Assembly: GCF_008579165.1 (NCBI RefSeq)
Contig: NZ_BKCN01000005.1
Reading direction: 5' to 3' (one strand)
Origin: Iodidimonas nitroreducens
Lineage (GTDB): Bacteria > Pseudomonadota > Alphaproteobacteria > Sphingomonadales > Rhodothalassiaceae
Length of the DNA stretch: 64,000 bases
The notes under the pieces are model-generated. The model was not told the DNA's origin and made no database searches. It saw nothing but the letters and a program-made list of their open reading frames with translations. Made by a program: the position numbers and the translations under genes. Shown piece after piece: positions 8,738 to 17,564 of the stretch; position 1 is the first letter of the stretch; the number at the start of each line of letters is the position of its first letter.

Positions 8738-9664
8738 TCAATGCGCTGGATCATCCTGTTCATCCAAGCGTGATGGCAGATCATGATGATGGCGGCTATA
8801 GCCAGCATTGAGATGCGCGCCAAGAATAAAGGCCGCCGCAATGATATAAATGAAGAGCTGCAAGATCACCATGCCCGCAAGGCTGCCATAGATCACGTCA
8901 TAGCGATCAGCATGATTGAGAAAAACCGTCATGCCCTTCCCCAGCAAAAGCCAGACAAGAACCGTGAACAGCGCCCCGGGCACATAATGGCGCCGATGCC
9001 GGGGCAGGCGCGGGGTGAAATTCTTGTAAAGGGCCAAAAGCGCTAAAAACAGCAAAAGGGGCGCGGCGATATAGCGGGCCCAGATGCTGTAATCGCGGAT
9101 GGTCTGCGGCAGATAAAAAAGCTCGGATAAAAAGCTCAAAGTTACGGGAATGGCCACCAGAAAGGACATCGCCAGCAAAATCGCCAGAGCGGTGATGATG
9201 ATCAGGGCGAGGTCTGCCAAAAGCCGTCGCCAGAAAGGCGCTGCATGGTGCCAGCTTCCAAAAGCATGGATCACCGTTTTTCGCGCCCCTTCCACCCCTT
9301 GCACCGCCGACCATAAAGCAAAGGCGATGGAGCCGGTGAGCAGCCCGCCCCCGGAAACCTTGAGGATATTATCAATCGGCCCTTCCAGAGTTTGGGCAAT
9401 GCCTTGGGGCAGATTGGTGAGCAGGAAGCGGATGGCATCCTGGCCCATATCGGTTTGACCGATAAAGCCCGACAGGGCGATCATGAAAATAAGAAACGGA
9501 AACAGGGCCATCACCCCTAAAAAGGCGAGATTTCCGGCATCTTCCAATCCGTGGTTCTTGAAAAACCGCAACAGCGAAGCCCAGCAGATGCGGCCATGGG
9601 TGCTCAGTTGCCCTTGGCCTTTTTCGGCTTGCTGCCCAACGGAACCGCTGTCTTCGCGCACCAT
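8738..9664 (-). CDS. YihY/UPF0761 family inner-membrane protein
   Basis: The 308-residue protein has six predicted membrane helices after a soluble N-terminus of about 40 residues. The motif DAGNLAFLGVMALFPFLIF and the later PLLLFLALLALYKNFTPR match the YihY/BrkB family (PF03631), which was once misnamed ribonuclease BN. Function is unsettled. The C-terminus is charged and His-rich (SRHHHDL). It lies 8 bp after the DnaJ-like gene on the same strand, so these two are probably one transcript. Confidence 0.88.
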   Translation of the reverse strand: MVREDSGSVGQQAEKGQGQLSTHGRICWASLLRFFKNHGLEDAGNLAFLGVMALFPFLIFMIALSGFIGQTDMGQDAIRFLLTNLPQGIAQTLEGPIDNILKVSGGGLLTGSIAFALWSAVQGVEGARKTVIHAFGSWHHAAPFWRRLLADLALIIITALAILLAMSFLVAIPVTLSFLSELFYLPQTIRDYSIWARYIAAPLLLFLALLALYKNFTPRLPRHRRHYVPGALFTVLVWLLLGKGMTVFLNHADRYDVIYGSLAGMVILQLFIYIIAAAFILGAHLNAGYSRHHHDLPSRLDEQDDPAH

Positions 9665-9672
9665 ATCCTGCC

Positions 9673-10590
9673 TTATGATTTCAGGGCGGCGCGAACATCA
9701 TAAGCATGGGATTTCGCCCAGCCCTTGATCGCTTTTTCCAGATCCTGATCGGGATGATCGGGCAGAATGATTTTCAAGGTCACATATTGATCACCGGTTT
9801 TGCCCCCGGCGCCGATGCCCTTGCCCTTCAGGCGCAGGCGTTTGCCGCTCGAAGCATTTTTGGGGATCATTAATGTCACCTCACCATGGGGGGTGGGCAC
9901 TGAAAGCCTGGCCCCCAAAACCGCTTCATCGATGCGGATGGGCAGATCAAGGGCGATATCAAGGCCATCGCGGCGGAAAAAGGGATGCGGGGCGATTTCA
10001 ACCTTCACCAAAGCATCGCCCGGCGGCCCCCCCGCCTCTCCGGCTTGGCCTTGCCCTGCGAGACGAATCTGCTGGCCATCGGCCACGCCTTGAGGGATTT
10101 TCACATCCAATGTTTTGCCATTGGACAGGCTCAAGCGCTTGGTGATGCCATGGATGGCATCGATGAAATCCACCTTCAGGCGATAGACCACATCGCGCCC
10201 GCGCTGGGGCCGGGGCTGGGAACGGCGGCCACGGCCAAAGCCGAAGAGATCGGCAAAGATATCATCACTATCGGTAAAGGGCGCTCCGCCCATATCGGCA
10301 CCGGGCCTGAAACCGCCCCCGGCACCGGACCGATAGCCCCCCGCCGCTCCGCCAAAGGGGGCGCGTTCGGCACCGCTGGCATCAATCTCGCCGCGATCAT
10401 AACGGGCGCGCTTGTCTTTATCGCCAATGATATTATAGGCCGCCGATACTTCCTTGAAGCGTTCGACGATCTTGTCATTGCCTTTATTGCGATCAGGGTG
10501 CAGTTCCTTCGCTAATGTGCGATAAGCGCTTTTGATGGTGGCATCATCGGCGGTTTTGGGAACCCCTAGAATAGCATATGGATCTTTCAT
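9673..10590 (-). CDS. DnaJ-class co-chaperone without zinc finger (CbpA type)
   Basis: A J domain (residues 1-70) carries the essential HPD at 31-33, which stimulates DnaK ATPase. A Gly/Phe-rich linker (about 73-120) and two C-terminal substrate-binding beta domains (from ~130) follow. The Cys-rich zinc finger of true DnaJ is absent, so this is a type II (CbpA-like) co-chaperone of 305 residues. The start ATG at 10590 opens with MKDPYAILGVPKTAD, the normal J-domain beginning. It is divergent from pdxH with a 65-bp gap that must hold both promoters. Confidence 0.94.
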   Translation of the reverse strand: MKDPYAILGVPKTADDATIKSAYRTLAKELHPDRNKGNDKIVERFKEVSAAYNIIGDKDKRARYDRGEIDASGAERAPFGGAAGGYRSGAGGGFRPGADMGGAPFTDSDDIFADLFGFGRGRRSQPRPQRGRDVVYRLKVDFIDAIHGITKRLSLSNGKTLDVKIPQGVADGQQIRLAGQGQAGEAGGPPGDALVKVEIAPHPFFRRDGLDIALDLPIRIDEAVLGARLSVPTPHGEVTLMIPKNASSGKRLRLKGKGIGAGGKTGDQYVTLKIILPDHPDQDLEKAIKGWAKSHAYDVRAALKS

Positions 10591-10655
10591 GGTCAGCCTT
10601 GATCATCTCATCTGTCGTACGTGATATGTGGTTTTATCAGCTTTGGAGACTATGT

Positions 10656-11267
10656 ATGGAAAAAATTACCCAAACCAACCCTTTCAAGGCTTTTGCGCAA
10701 TGGCTGGATGAAGCCAAAGAGGCGGAGCCCGATAATCACAATGCCATGACTTTGGCCAGCATCAATGCCGCCGGGCGGCCATCGGCGCGGATTGTGCTGC
10801 TCAAAGAATGGGATGAGGCGGGCTTTGTTTTCTATACCAATCTGGCGAGCCGCAAGGCCCGCGATCTTGCAGCCTCGAACGCGGTGGCGCTTTTGTTTCA
10901 CTGGAAAAGCCTGGAACGGCAAATCCGCATCGAGGGCTTTGCGAGCCCGGTCTCGGATGCGCAGGCGGATCGCTATTTTGCCGGACGCCCGCGCGCCAGC
11001 CAGATCGGGGCCTGGGCATCAAAGCAATCGGCCCCGATGCCCGGTGGCCGGGATGAATTCCAAGCGGCGATTGAGCATTATGAACAGAAATTTGCGGGCG
11101 GGCCGGTGCCAAGGCCGCCTTTCTGGTCGGGCTTTCGCCTTAAACCCGATCTGTTTGAATTCTGGCAGGAAGAGCCCTTTCGCCTGCATCATCGGGTGAT
11201 TTTCAAGCCCCATGCACGGGGGGAACGGGCACCGGACGATTGGGAGCGCACGATTCTTTATCCCTGA
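10656..11267 (+). CDS. pdxH: Pyridoxamine/pyridoxine 5'-phosphate oxidase
   Basis: This FMN enzyme oxidises pyridoxine or pyridoxamine phosphate to pyridoxal phosphate. The ATG at 10656 is chosen: a TTGGAGA ribosome site precedes it, and the protein then begins MEKITQTNPFKAFAQWLDEA as usual. Family markers are NAMTLASINAAGRPSARIVLLK, RQIRIEG, and the C-terminal FRLHHRVIF ending DDWERTILYP. The length is 203 residues. It runs opposite to the DnaJ-like gene and is followed after 17 bp by a metal exporter gene. Confidence 0.96.
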   Translation: MEKITQTNPFKAFAQWLDEAKEAEPDNHNAMTLASINAAGRPSARIVLLKEWDEAGFVFYTNLASRKARDLAASNAVALLFHWKSLERQIRIEGFASPVSDAQADRYFAGRPRASQIGAWASKQSAPMPGGRDEFQAAIEHYEQKFAGGPVPRPPFWSGFRLKPDLFEFWQEEPFRLHHRVIFKPHARGERAPDDWERTILYP

Positions 11268-11284
11268 AGGGGCGAGAGGACAGG

Positions 11285-12240
11285 ATGATCACCATGCCGG
11301 AGGCCAAAAACGCTCGGGCGGAAAGCCCCGATCTCGCTTTGCGCAAGCGGGCGAAGCTGATGCGTTTGGCGGCCTATGCCAGCATGGCGGTGGGGGGCAC
11401 GCTTGCGCTATTGAAAGGCGTGGTCTGGCTGCTCACCGGGTCGGTCACCATGCTCTCCTCGATGACCGATTCGCTCCTTGATCTGTTTGCTTCGGTGATG
11501 AGCTATATGGGGGTGCGCACCGCTTTGCAGCCCCCGGATGAGGCCCATCGCTTCGGCCATGGCAAGGCCGAGGCGCTGGCGGCTCTGGCTCAGGGTGCGG
11601 TGATGCTGGGATCGTCGGCCTTCATCATCTTGCAATCTGTTTTACGCCTTGCCGATCCGCAAGCCGTGGTGATGGCCTGGACCGGCATGGCCGTTTCGGT
11701 GGTGGCGATCATCCTGACTTTGGGGCTGGTGCTGTTTCAGCGCCATGTGATCGCGCGCAGCCCATCGGTGGCCATTACCGCCGATCATTTGCATTATACC
11801 GGCGATCTGTTGCTCAACTTGTCGGTGATGGTGGGGTTGGCGGTCAGCGCTTATGGCGGCCTTCATTTTATGGATGCGCTCTTTGGCATCGGGATCGGTG
11901 GCTTTATCGGCTATAATGCCTGGGGGGTGGCCAAAGGGTCCATTGATATGCTGATGGATCGGGAAATGGCCAGTGCCGAGCGCGAAGCCATTTTCAATAT
12001 CGTTTTGGGCAATCGCGATATTTTGGGCCTGCATGATCTTAAAACCCGCAAAGCCGGGATCGACAGCTTCATTCAATTTCATATCGAAATCAGCCTCATG
12101 CCAGCCTGCATCAGGCGCATCTGGCCGCTATCGAGGCCGAAGCGGCGCTCAGCGAGCGATTTCCCGATGCCGAAATCATCATCAAGATCGATCCCATCGG
12201 CTTTGAAAAGCCCAATCTGACGATGAAAGAACTCGATTGA
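11285..12240 (+). CDS. Cation diffusion facilitator (FieF-like divalent metal exporter), frameshift near C-terminus
   Basis: Six membrane helices carry the CDF metal site: DSLLD in helix 2 (within SMTDSLLDLFAS) and H-x3-D in helix 5 (HLHYTGD). The family exports Zn, Fe or related ions by proton exchange. The frame breaks near 12094-12095 (AGCCTCATG is one C short); restoring a base continues as SLHQAHLAAIEAEAAL to a stop at 12238-12240, giving the normal cytoplasmic domain and a total of about 318 residues. Uncorrected, the frame ends at 12220 with unrelated sequence. The start at 11285 has an AGAGGA ribosome site. Confidence 0.9.
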
Positions 12241-12314
12241 TGAAGGTTCTTATGGCAAGCAGGGGCGGTTATCGCTAAGACCATGGATAAAGCTATCAAT
12301 TAAATTGGGGTGCC

Positions 12315-12674
12315 ATGATCATTCTGTTTGGCCTCAAAAACTGTGATCGTTGCCGCGCTGCCCGCACATGGCTTTCGGGTGAGGGGGTTGCTTATCAATT
12401 CGTTGATCTGCGCGATCATGGGGTGAGCGAAGATCAGATGGATCGCTGGATCGATGCCCTGGGCTGGGAGCATTTGCTCAATAAACGCAGCACCACATGG
12501 CGCGGGCTGGCCCCTGCCGAGCAGGGTGAACTCGATGGCGAACGGGCGCGACACCTGATGCTGGCCCATCCGGCCTTGATAAAACGGCCGATCTGGGATT
12601 TGGGCGCGCAGATCCTTGTGGGGTTTGATGATGCAGTCAAAGCGGTGATCCGGGCCGGGGGGGAGCAAAAATGA
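12315..12674 (+). CDS. ArsC/Spx-like thioredoxin-fold protein
   Basis: The 119-residue protein has the arsenate-reductase-like fold with Cys10 and Cys13 in the N-terminal KNCDRC loop, followed by AARTWLSGEGVAYQFVDLRD. It resembles the YffB branch of the ArsC family rather than dedicated arsenate reductases; no ars genes are nearby. A thiol-dependent reductase role is likely but the substrate is unknown. Its end overlaps the PhzF gene by 4 bp (ATGA), so the two are translationally coupled. Confidence 0.85.
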   Translation: MIILFGLKNCDRCRAARTWLSGEGVAYQFVDLRDHGVSEDQMDRWIDALGWEHLLNKRSTTWRGLAPAEQGELDGERARHLMLAHPALIKRPIWDLGAQILVGFDDAVKAVIRAGGEQK

Positions 12675-13489
12675 GCCAGAATATTCGTATCGCTTTTTTG
12701 CAGATCGATGCGTTTACTGATCAGGCTTTTCGCGGCAATCCGGCGGCTGTTTGCCCCCTTGATGCCTGGCTGCCCGATGCTGTTCTGCTGGCCATTGCTC
12801 GGGAGAATAATCTGTCGGAAACGGCCTTTTTCGTGCCCGCCGAGGATGCCGACGAAGCGGATTTTCATCTGCGCTGGTTCACGCCGGAGGTTGAGGTGGA
12901 TTTGTGCGGTCATGCCACTTTGGCAGCCGGTCATGCCATCCTCAGCAATCTGCATGGCAAGGCCAAAGCCGTGCGCTTTGGCAGTCAGGCCGGGATTTTG
13001 ACCGTGACCCGCGATGGGGATCGGCTGTCTTTGGATCTGCCCGCCCGCCGGGCTGGCGATGCAGCTGTGCCTTCGGGGCTTTATCAGGCCATGGGGGCGG
13101 CCCCTTTGGCCTTGTGGGGCGGTGGGCGCGATTATCTTTTGCTTTATGAAAGCCAAGCCGATATTGCGCGGCTGAAGCCCGATTTCGTGGCCCTGAAGGC
13201 TTTGGGGCGGCATGGCTTCATCGCCACGGCCCCCGGTGATGATTGCGATTTTGTGTCGCGGTGCTTTTTCCCCGGATATGGGATAGACGAAGATCCGGTG
13301 ACCGGATCGGCGCATTGCGTTTCTGCGCCCTTTTGGGCTGATCGTTTGGGCAATAGCACGTTATTTGCCCGTCAGATTTCAGCGCGGGGCGGGGATCTGT
13401 GGATCCATGTGACCAAGGATCGGGTGCATATGTCGGGCCATTGTGTGGAGGTGATCGCTGGTGAAATGTCGGTGCCGGAAAGCGTTTGA
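12671..13489 (+). CDS. PhzF family isomerase/epimerase
   Basis: This is a 272-residue PhzF (diaminopimelate-epimerase-like) fold protein. The catalytic Glu50 lies in NNLSETAFF, CGHATLAAGHA follows around residue 77, and the C-terminal half has DEDPVTGSAHC. Family members isomerise small acids; phenazine synthesis is only one case and there are no other phz genes here, so no pathway is assigned. It is coupled to the ArsC-like gene by a 4-bp overlap and is followed 6 bp later by an ABC transporter, so an operon from 12315 to 15355 is likely. Confidence 0.88.
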   Translation: MSQNIRIAFLQIDAFTDQAFRGNPAAVCPLDAWLPDAVLLAIARENNLSETAFFVPAEDADEADFHLRWFTPEVEVDLCGHATLAAGHAILSNLHGKAKAVRFGSQAGILTVTRDGDRLSLDLPARRAGDAAVPSGLYQAMGAAPLALWGGGRDYLLLYESQADIARLKPDFVALKALGRHGFIATAPGDDCDFVSRCFFPGYGIDEDPVTGSAHCVSAPFWADRLGNSTLFARQISARGGDLWIHVTKDRVHMSGHCVEVIAGEMSVPESV

Positions 13490-13495
13490 ACAGCC

Positions 13496-14590
13496 ATGCC
13501 GATGATTGAAGTCAAAGCTTTGGTGAAAACCTATTCCGGCCCCGTGGAAGCCTTGCGCGGGATCGATCTGCGGGTTGAAAAAGGGCAGATCTATGCCCTT
13601 TTGGGCCCCAATGGCGCGGGTAAATCCAGCACCATGCGGATTTTGGCCAGCCTGTCGCAGCCCACGGCGGGCCGGGTGAAGCTGGCCGGTCATGATGTTT
13701 TTGGCCCTGATGAATATAGCGGGCAGGGGCATCGGGGGGCTGAGGCGGCGCGCACCGCCCTGCGCCGGGATATGGGCTATGTGGCGCAGGCCTCGACATC
13801 GGATGAAACCCTGACGGGCCGCGAAAATCTGAGGATGCAGGGGCGTTTATTTGGCATGGGGGGGGATGATCTCGCCCGGCATGTGGCGCATTTATTAAAG
13901 CTTTTCGATCTGGATGAGGCCGCTGACCGCCGCACCAAAGGCTGGTCGGGGGGAATGCGCCGACGGCTTGATCTGGCGATGGGGCTGATCCATGGTCCAC
14001 AGATTTTGATTCTTGATGAACCTTCAGCCGGGCTCGATCCCCAAAGCCGGGCGGTGATGTGGCGCGAAATCAGGCATCTGGCCCAAGATCAGGGCATGAC
14101 CATTTTATTTTCCACCCATTATCTGGAAGAAGCCGATCAACTGGCTGATCGGGTGGCGATCATCGATCAGGGGCGCATTGTGGCCGAAGGGTCGCCCAAA
14201 GCCCTGAAGGATCGCTTGGAAGGCGATCTGATCAGCATCCGATTTGCCACCGCGCCCGATCCGCAGGATTTGGCTGAGCGGCTGGCGAAAGCCGGATTGC
14301 CGACCGATCATGCATCTGCGGATGCGGTACCGGCGGCTTTGGGGCCGGATCAGGATCGCCTTGATCTGCGGGTGGCGCAGGGATCATCCATTTTGCCGCT
14401 TCTGATCGGGGCCCTGGATGGCTTGCCCCTTTTGGATGTGAGCATGGCAAGGCCCCGCCTTGATGATGTGTATCTGCAGGTAACCGGTAGGCGGTTCAAA
14501 GCTGCGGATGGCGACAGGGAAGCGAAATCATCCGCTGCATCGCCTGATATTGCGGATCATTCCGCACCCCAAGACGAGACCGTTTCATGA
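13496..14590 (+). CDS. ABC exporter ATP-binding protein (DrrA/NodI type)
   Basis: The 364-residue nucleotide-binding subunit has Walker A GPNGAGKS (37-44), signature SGGMRRRLDLA, Walker B ILILDEPSAGLDP and the switch histidine in STHYLEEAD. About 15 residues inserted before the Q-loop (EYSGQGHRGAEAART) and a ~110-residue C-terminal extension set it apart; C-terminal extensions of this kind are common in DrrA-type drug and lipo-oligosaccharide exporters. Its stop overlaps the permease start (ATGA at 14587-14590). The substrate is unknown. Confidence 0.9.
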   Translation: MPMIEVKALVKTYSGPVEALRGIDLRVEKGQIYALLGPNGAGKSSTMRILASLSQPTAGRVKLAGHDVFGPDEYSGQGHRGAEAARTALRRDMGYVAQASTSDETLTGRENLRMQGRLFGMGGDDLARHVAHLLKLFDLDEAADRRTKGWSGGMRRRLDLAMGLIHGPQILILDEPSAGLDPQSRAVMWREIRHLAQDQGMTILFSTHYLEEADQLADRVAIIDQGRIVAEGSPKALKDRLEGDLISIRFATAPDPQDLAERLAKAGLPTDHASADAVPAALGPDQDRLDLRVAQGSSILPLLIGALDGLPLLDVSMARPRLDDVYLQVTGRRFKAADGDREAKSSAASPDIADHSAPQDETVS

Positions 14591-15355
14591 AATTTTTGCG
14601 CGATCTGTTCATCCTGGCCGGGCGGTTGCTGGTGCATAGCAAGCGGATGCCGGTTTTTGTGATCATCTCGATCATTCAGCCGGTTTTATGGCTTTTGCTT
14701 TTTGGCCAGCTTTTTGGCGGGGTGACGGCGCTGGGCGGATTTGGCACCCAATCTTATGTGGATTTTCTGGTGCCCGGCCTTGCGGTGATGGCGGCGCTTT
14801 TTGGCTCTGCCTATTCCGGCATGTCTTTGCTAATGGATCATGAGCGGGGGATTTTGGATCGTTTTCTGGTGACCCCGGCGGCGCGGGGGGCGCTGATTGG
14901 CGCTTATGTTGCCCATTCCGGTGTTCTGGTGATGGGGCAGGCCACGGCGATCATTGGGGTTGGCCTGCTTTTGGGGGCAGGGATGACAGGGGGTGTGCTG
15001 GCCTATCCGGTGATCTTGCTCGCGGCTTTTTTGCTGGGCTCGGCCTTTGGGGCTTTATCGAATGCTTTGGCTTTGATGATCCCGCGCATGATGCGATCAT
15101 CGCGGTGATGAATTTCGTGATCCTGCCTTTGGTCTTCCTGTCATCCATGATCATCTCCACCGAAGCCATGCCCGGCTGGATCAGGCGATCTCTGCCTATA
15201 ATCCCGTGGAATGGGCAGTGCGCATGGCCCGGGGTGCCTTTCTGGGCGGCGATTGGCTGATGGTGGGGGTGAATGGCGCCTATCTTTTGCTGTTTTCTTT
15301 CCTGTGCACGGGCTTTGCGGTGCGCGCCTTTCACCGCTTCATGGCCAAATCCTGA
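14587..15355 (+). CDS. ABC-2 type permease, two frameshifts
   Basis: This is the membrane partner of the preceding ATPase: about 256 residues with six helices of the ABC-2 type (DrrB/NodJ). The original frame ends at 15108, but the normal continuation HDAIIAVMNFVILPLVFLSS is read if one C is added near 15087. A second C is missing near 15182 (W-I-Q-A-I-SAYNPVEWAVRMARG is expected). The protein then ends naturally at 15353-15355. Both are single C losses. SAYNPVEW is the conserved family motif, which makes the repair convincing. Confidence 0.85.
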
Positions 15356-15364
15356 AAAATTCGA

Positions 15365-15751
15365 TCACAAAGCCGGGGCGCGAATGCCAGCCACGATCAG
15401 CAGGGCCCATCCCGCCATCAGGCATAGCCCGCCCAAAGGGGTGAGCCAGTGAAAAACCCCAAGGCTGCCCGATCCCATGAAGGCCAGCCAATATAAACTG
15501 CCGCAAAATAAAAGCACGCCCGCCTGCCACAGCATCCCCGTGGCCGGGATCAAGGGCATGGTTTTGATGGAAAGGGCGGCAATGCCCAAGGCGAGCAGCG
15601 CCACCCCATGGATCAGTTGAAACTGCGCGGCCTGGGTAAACCAGCCCAGCCTTTGTTCATCAAGGCGCGCGGCAAGGATATGGGCACCGGCGGCCAGGGC
15701 TGCCACCGCCATCAGGCCATTCACACCGGCCAAAGCGATCAGGATGTTCAT
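15365..15751 (-). CDS. DUF423 family membrane protein
   Basis: The 128-residue protein has four predicted transmembrane helices and the DUF423 (YgdD, PF04241) features GVNGLMAVAALAAGAH near the N-terminus and QFQLIHGVALLALG in the middle. Function is unknown. Its start overlaps the nadC stop by 4 bp, so the two are translationally coupled. It converges on the ABC permease with only 9 bp between stops. Confidence 0.88.
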   Translation of the reverse strand: MNILIALAGVNGLMAVAALAAGAHILAARLDEQRLGWFTQAAQFQLIHGVALLALGIAALSIKTMPLIPATGMLWQAGVLLFCGSLYWLAFMGSGSLGVFHWLTPLGGLCLMAGWALLIVAGIRAPAL

Positions 15752-16629
15752 TCCTCATGGTCCTTCATGATCGGGGTGCCGCCCTGTTCAAAATCAAGAC
15801 CGATATCGATGGCCGGGGCACTTTGGGTGAGCCGGCCGATGGAGATACGATCCACCCCGCTTTCGGCAATCGCGCGCACGGTTTCAAGCCGCACCCCGCC
15901 CGATGCTTCGGTGGGAACGCGGCCCTTGATGCGGGCCACGGCCCGGCGCAAAAGATCGGGTGCCATATTATCCAAAAGCAGGCTGCCTGCCCCGGCGGCC
16001 AAAGCTTCATCCACCTGATCAAGGGTATCGCATTCCACCTGACAATCATCATGCCCTGCGGCTCTGGCGGCTTCCAATGCCGGGCGGATGCCGCCTGCCA
16101 CGGCAATGTGATTATCCTTGATCATCACCGCATCATAAAGCCCCATGCGGTGATTGACCCCGCCACCACAGGCCACCGCATATTTTTCAAGCCGGCGCAA
16201 AAGCGGGGTGGTTTTGCGGGTATCCAGAATGACCGCGCCGGTGCCCTTGATCGTCTCCACATAGCGATGGGTGAGGGTGGCAATGCCCGAAAGATGCTGT
16301 ACCAGATTAAGCGCCGTGCGTTCAGCGCTGAGCAGGGCGCGGGCCCGGCCATTAAGGCGCAAAAGCACGGAACCCGCCTGATGCGCTGTGCCATCATCGG
16401 CCATCGCCTGAAGCCCCACATCGGGATCAAGGGCTTTGAAAATGGCACAGGCGAGCGGCAGGCCAGATAAAACCATCGGCTCGCGCGCCCGCATGGTGGC
16501 GATCAGCCGGGCCTCATTGGGGATCACCGAAGAACTGGTGAGATCGCCGCTCCCTATATCCTCGGCCAGGGCGGCCGCGATAAAGTGATCGCGTGCATCA
16601 TCGCTAAGGGGAAAGGGCAGGTTGGGCAT
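15748..16629 (-). CDS. nadC: Nicotinate-nucleotide pyrophosphorylase (carboxylating)
   Basis: It makes nicotinate mononucleotide from quinolinate and PRPP in de novo NAD synthesis. The ATG at 16629 is used: AAGGAA lies a few bases upstream and the protein begins MPNLPFPLSDD; the open frame farther up overlaps the divergent gene. Family signatures include EDIGSGDLTSS, LNLVQHLSGIAT, ILDTRKTTP and IKDNHIAVAGG. The length is 293 residues. nadA and nadB are not in the window. Confidence 0.96.
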   Translation of the reverse strand: MPNLPFPLSDDARDHFIAAALAEDIGSGDLTSSSVIPNEARLIATMRAREPMVLSGLPLACAIFKALDPDVGLQAMADDGTAHQAGSVLLRLNGRARALLSAERTALNLVQHLSGIATLTHRYVETIKGTGAVILDTRKTTPLLRRLEKYAVACGGGVNHRMGLYDAVMIKDNHIAVAGGIRPALEAARAAGHDDCQVECDTLDQVDEALAAGAGSLLLDNMAPDLLRRAVARIKGRVPTEASGGVRLETVRAIAESGVDRISIGRLTQSAPAIDIGLDFEQGGTPIMKDHEE

Positions 16630-16705
16630 GTTTTTTTCCTTGAACTTTACCGGCTCTTTACACTGCATGATGCAGAATTTGAAGCCTGCCTGAAGGGGAT
16701 GGGTC

Positions 16706-17473
16706 ATGCAAACGCTGAAGTTAAAGCCCGGCGATCTGGTTTATGCCGAAGGCGATGAAGCCGAAGCGGTTTATCTGATCGAAGAGGGCGCCATCGAGGT
16801 TTCGCGCCAAGCCGCCGGGCGGGCGGTGCGGTTGGCGGTTCTGGGGCGGGGTGAGATATTTGGCGAAAGCGGGGTCATCCGCAATAAAGCGCACAGCACC
16901 AGCATGAAGGCGCTCACCCCATGCAGCCTGCTCGAGGTGACCAAGCCGCAATTTCTGAAATTGTTCAGCGATCAAAATCCTTTGGGCCTGCCGATGCTGC
17001 GGATGCTGAGCGAACGGCTGGAAAAGGTGGATGAACGCCTGCTTTCGGGGGGCGGAAAATCCCGCGATAAAGCCCTTTTAATACAGATCGGGATGATCCG
17101 GCTTTTGCCTGCGCATGAAGCCATGATCAAGCAGATGGGCGAAGATGGGGTGATCATTGAAAAGCTGCCCTTCGTCGTGGGGCTGCGCACCGGCCAAAGC
17201 GATGGGGGCAACACATCGGATCAGCATCTTTTGCTCGGGGCGTTGAAGGATTATGCTCTTTCGCCCGAACATTTCGGATTGGAAAAACGCGATGGCTATC
17301 TGATCATTCGTGATCTGGGCAGCTATCTGGGCACCATCGTCAATGATCAGCCTTTATCGCGCTTTGGTCAGGAAGCCACTGCCATTTTGCACATGGGGGC
17401 AAACAGCGTGATTGCCGGACCCAAAAGCGCCCCCTATCAATTCCGCATCATGGTCGAACCCAAAGCTTTATAG
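16706..17473 (+). CDS. Cyclic-nucleotide-binding domain fused to FHA domain
   Basis: Residues 1-115 form a CNB domain: MQTLKLKPGDLVYAEGDEAE, the glycine-rich GRGEIFGESGV, then AHSTSMKALTPCSLLEV. The usual phosphate-cassette Arg region (GE-x2-GE-x-ARSAT) is altered. Residues ~155-245 look like a forkhead-associated domain: VGLRTGQSDGG, then SPEHFGLE, GYLIIRDLGSYLGTIVND, where SYLGT replaces the usual S-x-NGT. There is no DNA-binding helix-turn-helix, so it is not a Crp-type regulator; it may link a nucleotide or phospho-Thr signal to a partner protein. It is divergent from nadC and 91 bp before nnrS. Confidence 0.78.
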   Translation: MQTLKLKPGDLVYAEGDEAEAVYLIEEGAIEVSRQAAGRAVRLAVLGRGEIFGESGVIRNKAHSTSMKALTPCSLLEVTKPQFLKLFSDQNPLGLPMLRMLSERLEKVDERLLSGGGKSRDKALLIQIGMIRLLPAHEAMIKQMGEDGVIIEKLPFVVGLRTGQSDGGNTSDQHLLLGALKDYALSPEHFGLEKRDGYLIIRDLGSYLGTIVNDQPLSRFGQEATAILHMGANSVIAGPKSAPYQFRIMVEPKAL

Positions 17474-17564
17474 AATGGGCCTTATAGGGCGAGCCTTTTT
17501 GAATGGGCAGTGATATGCCTTATCTGATGGGCTTCAGGTTTGATGCAAAGGCGGAGATGAGCAA

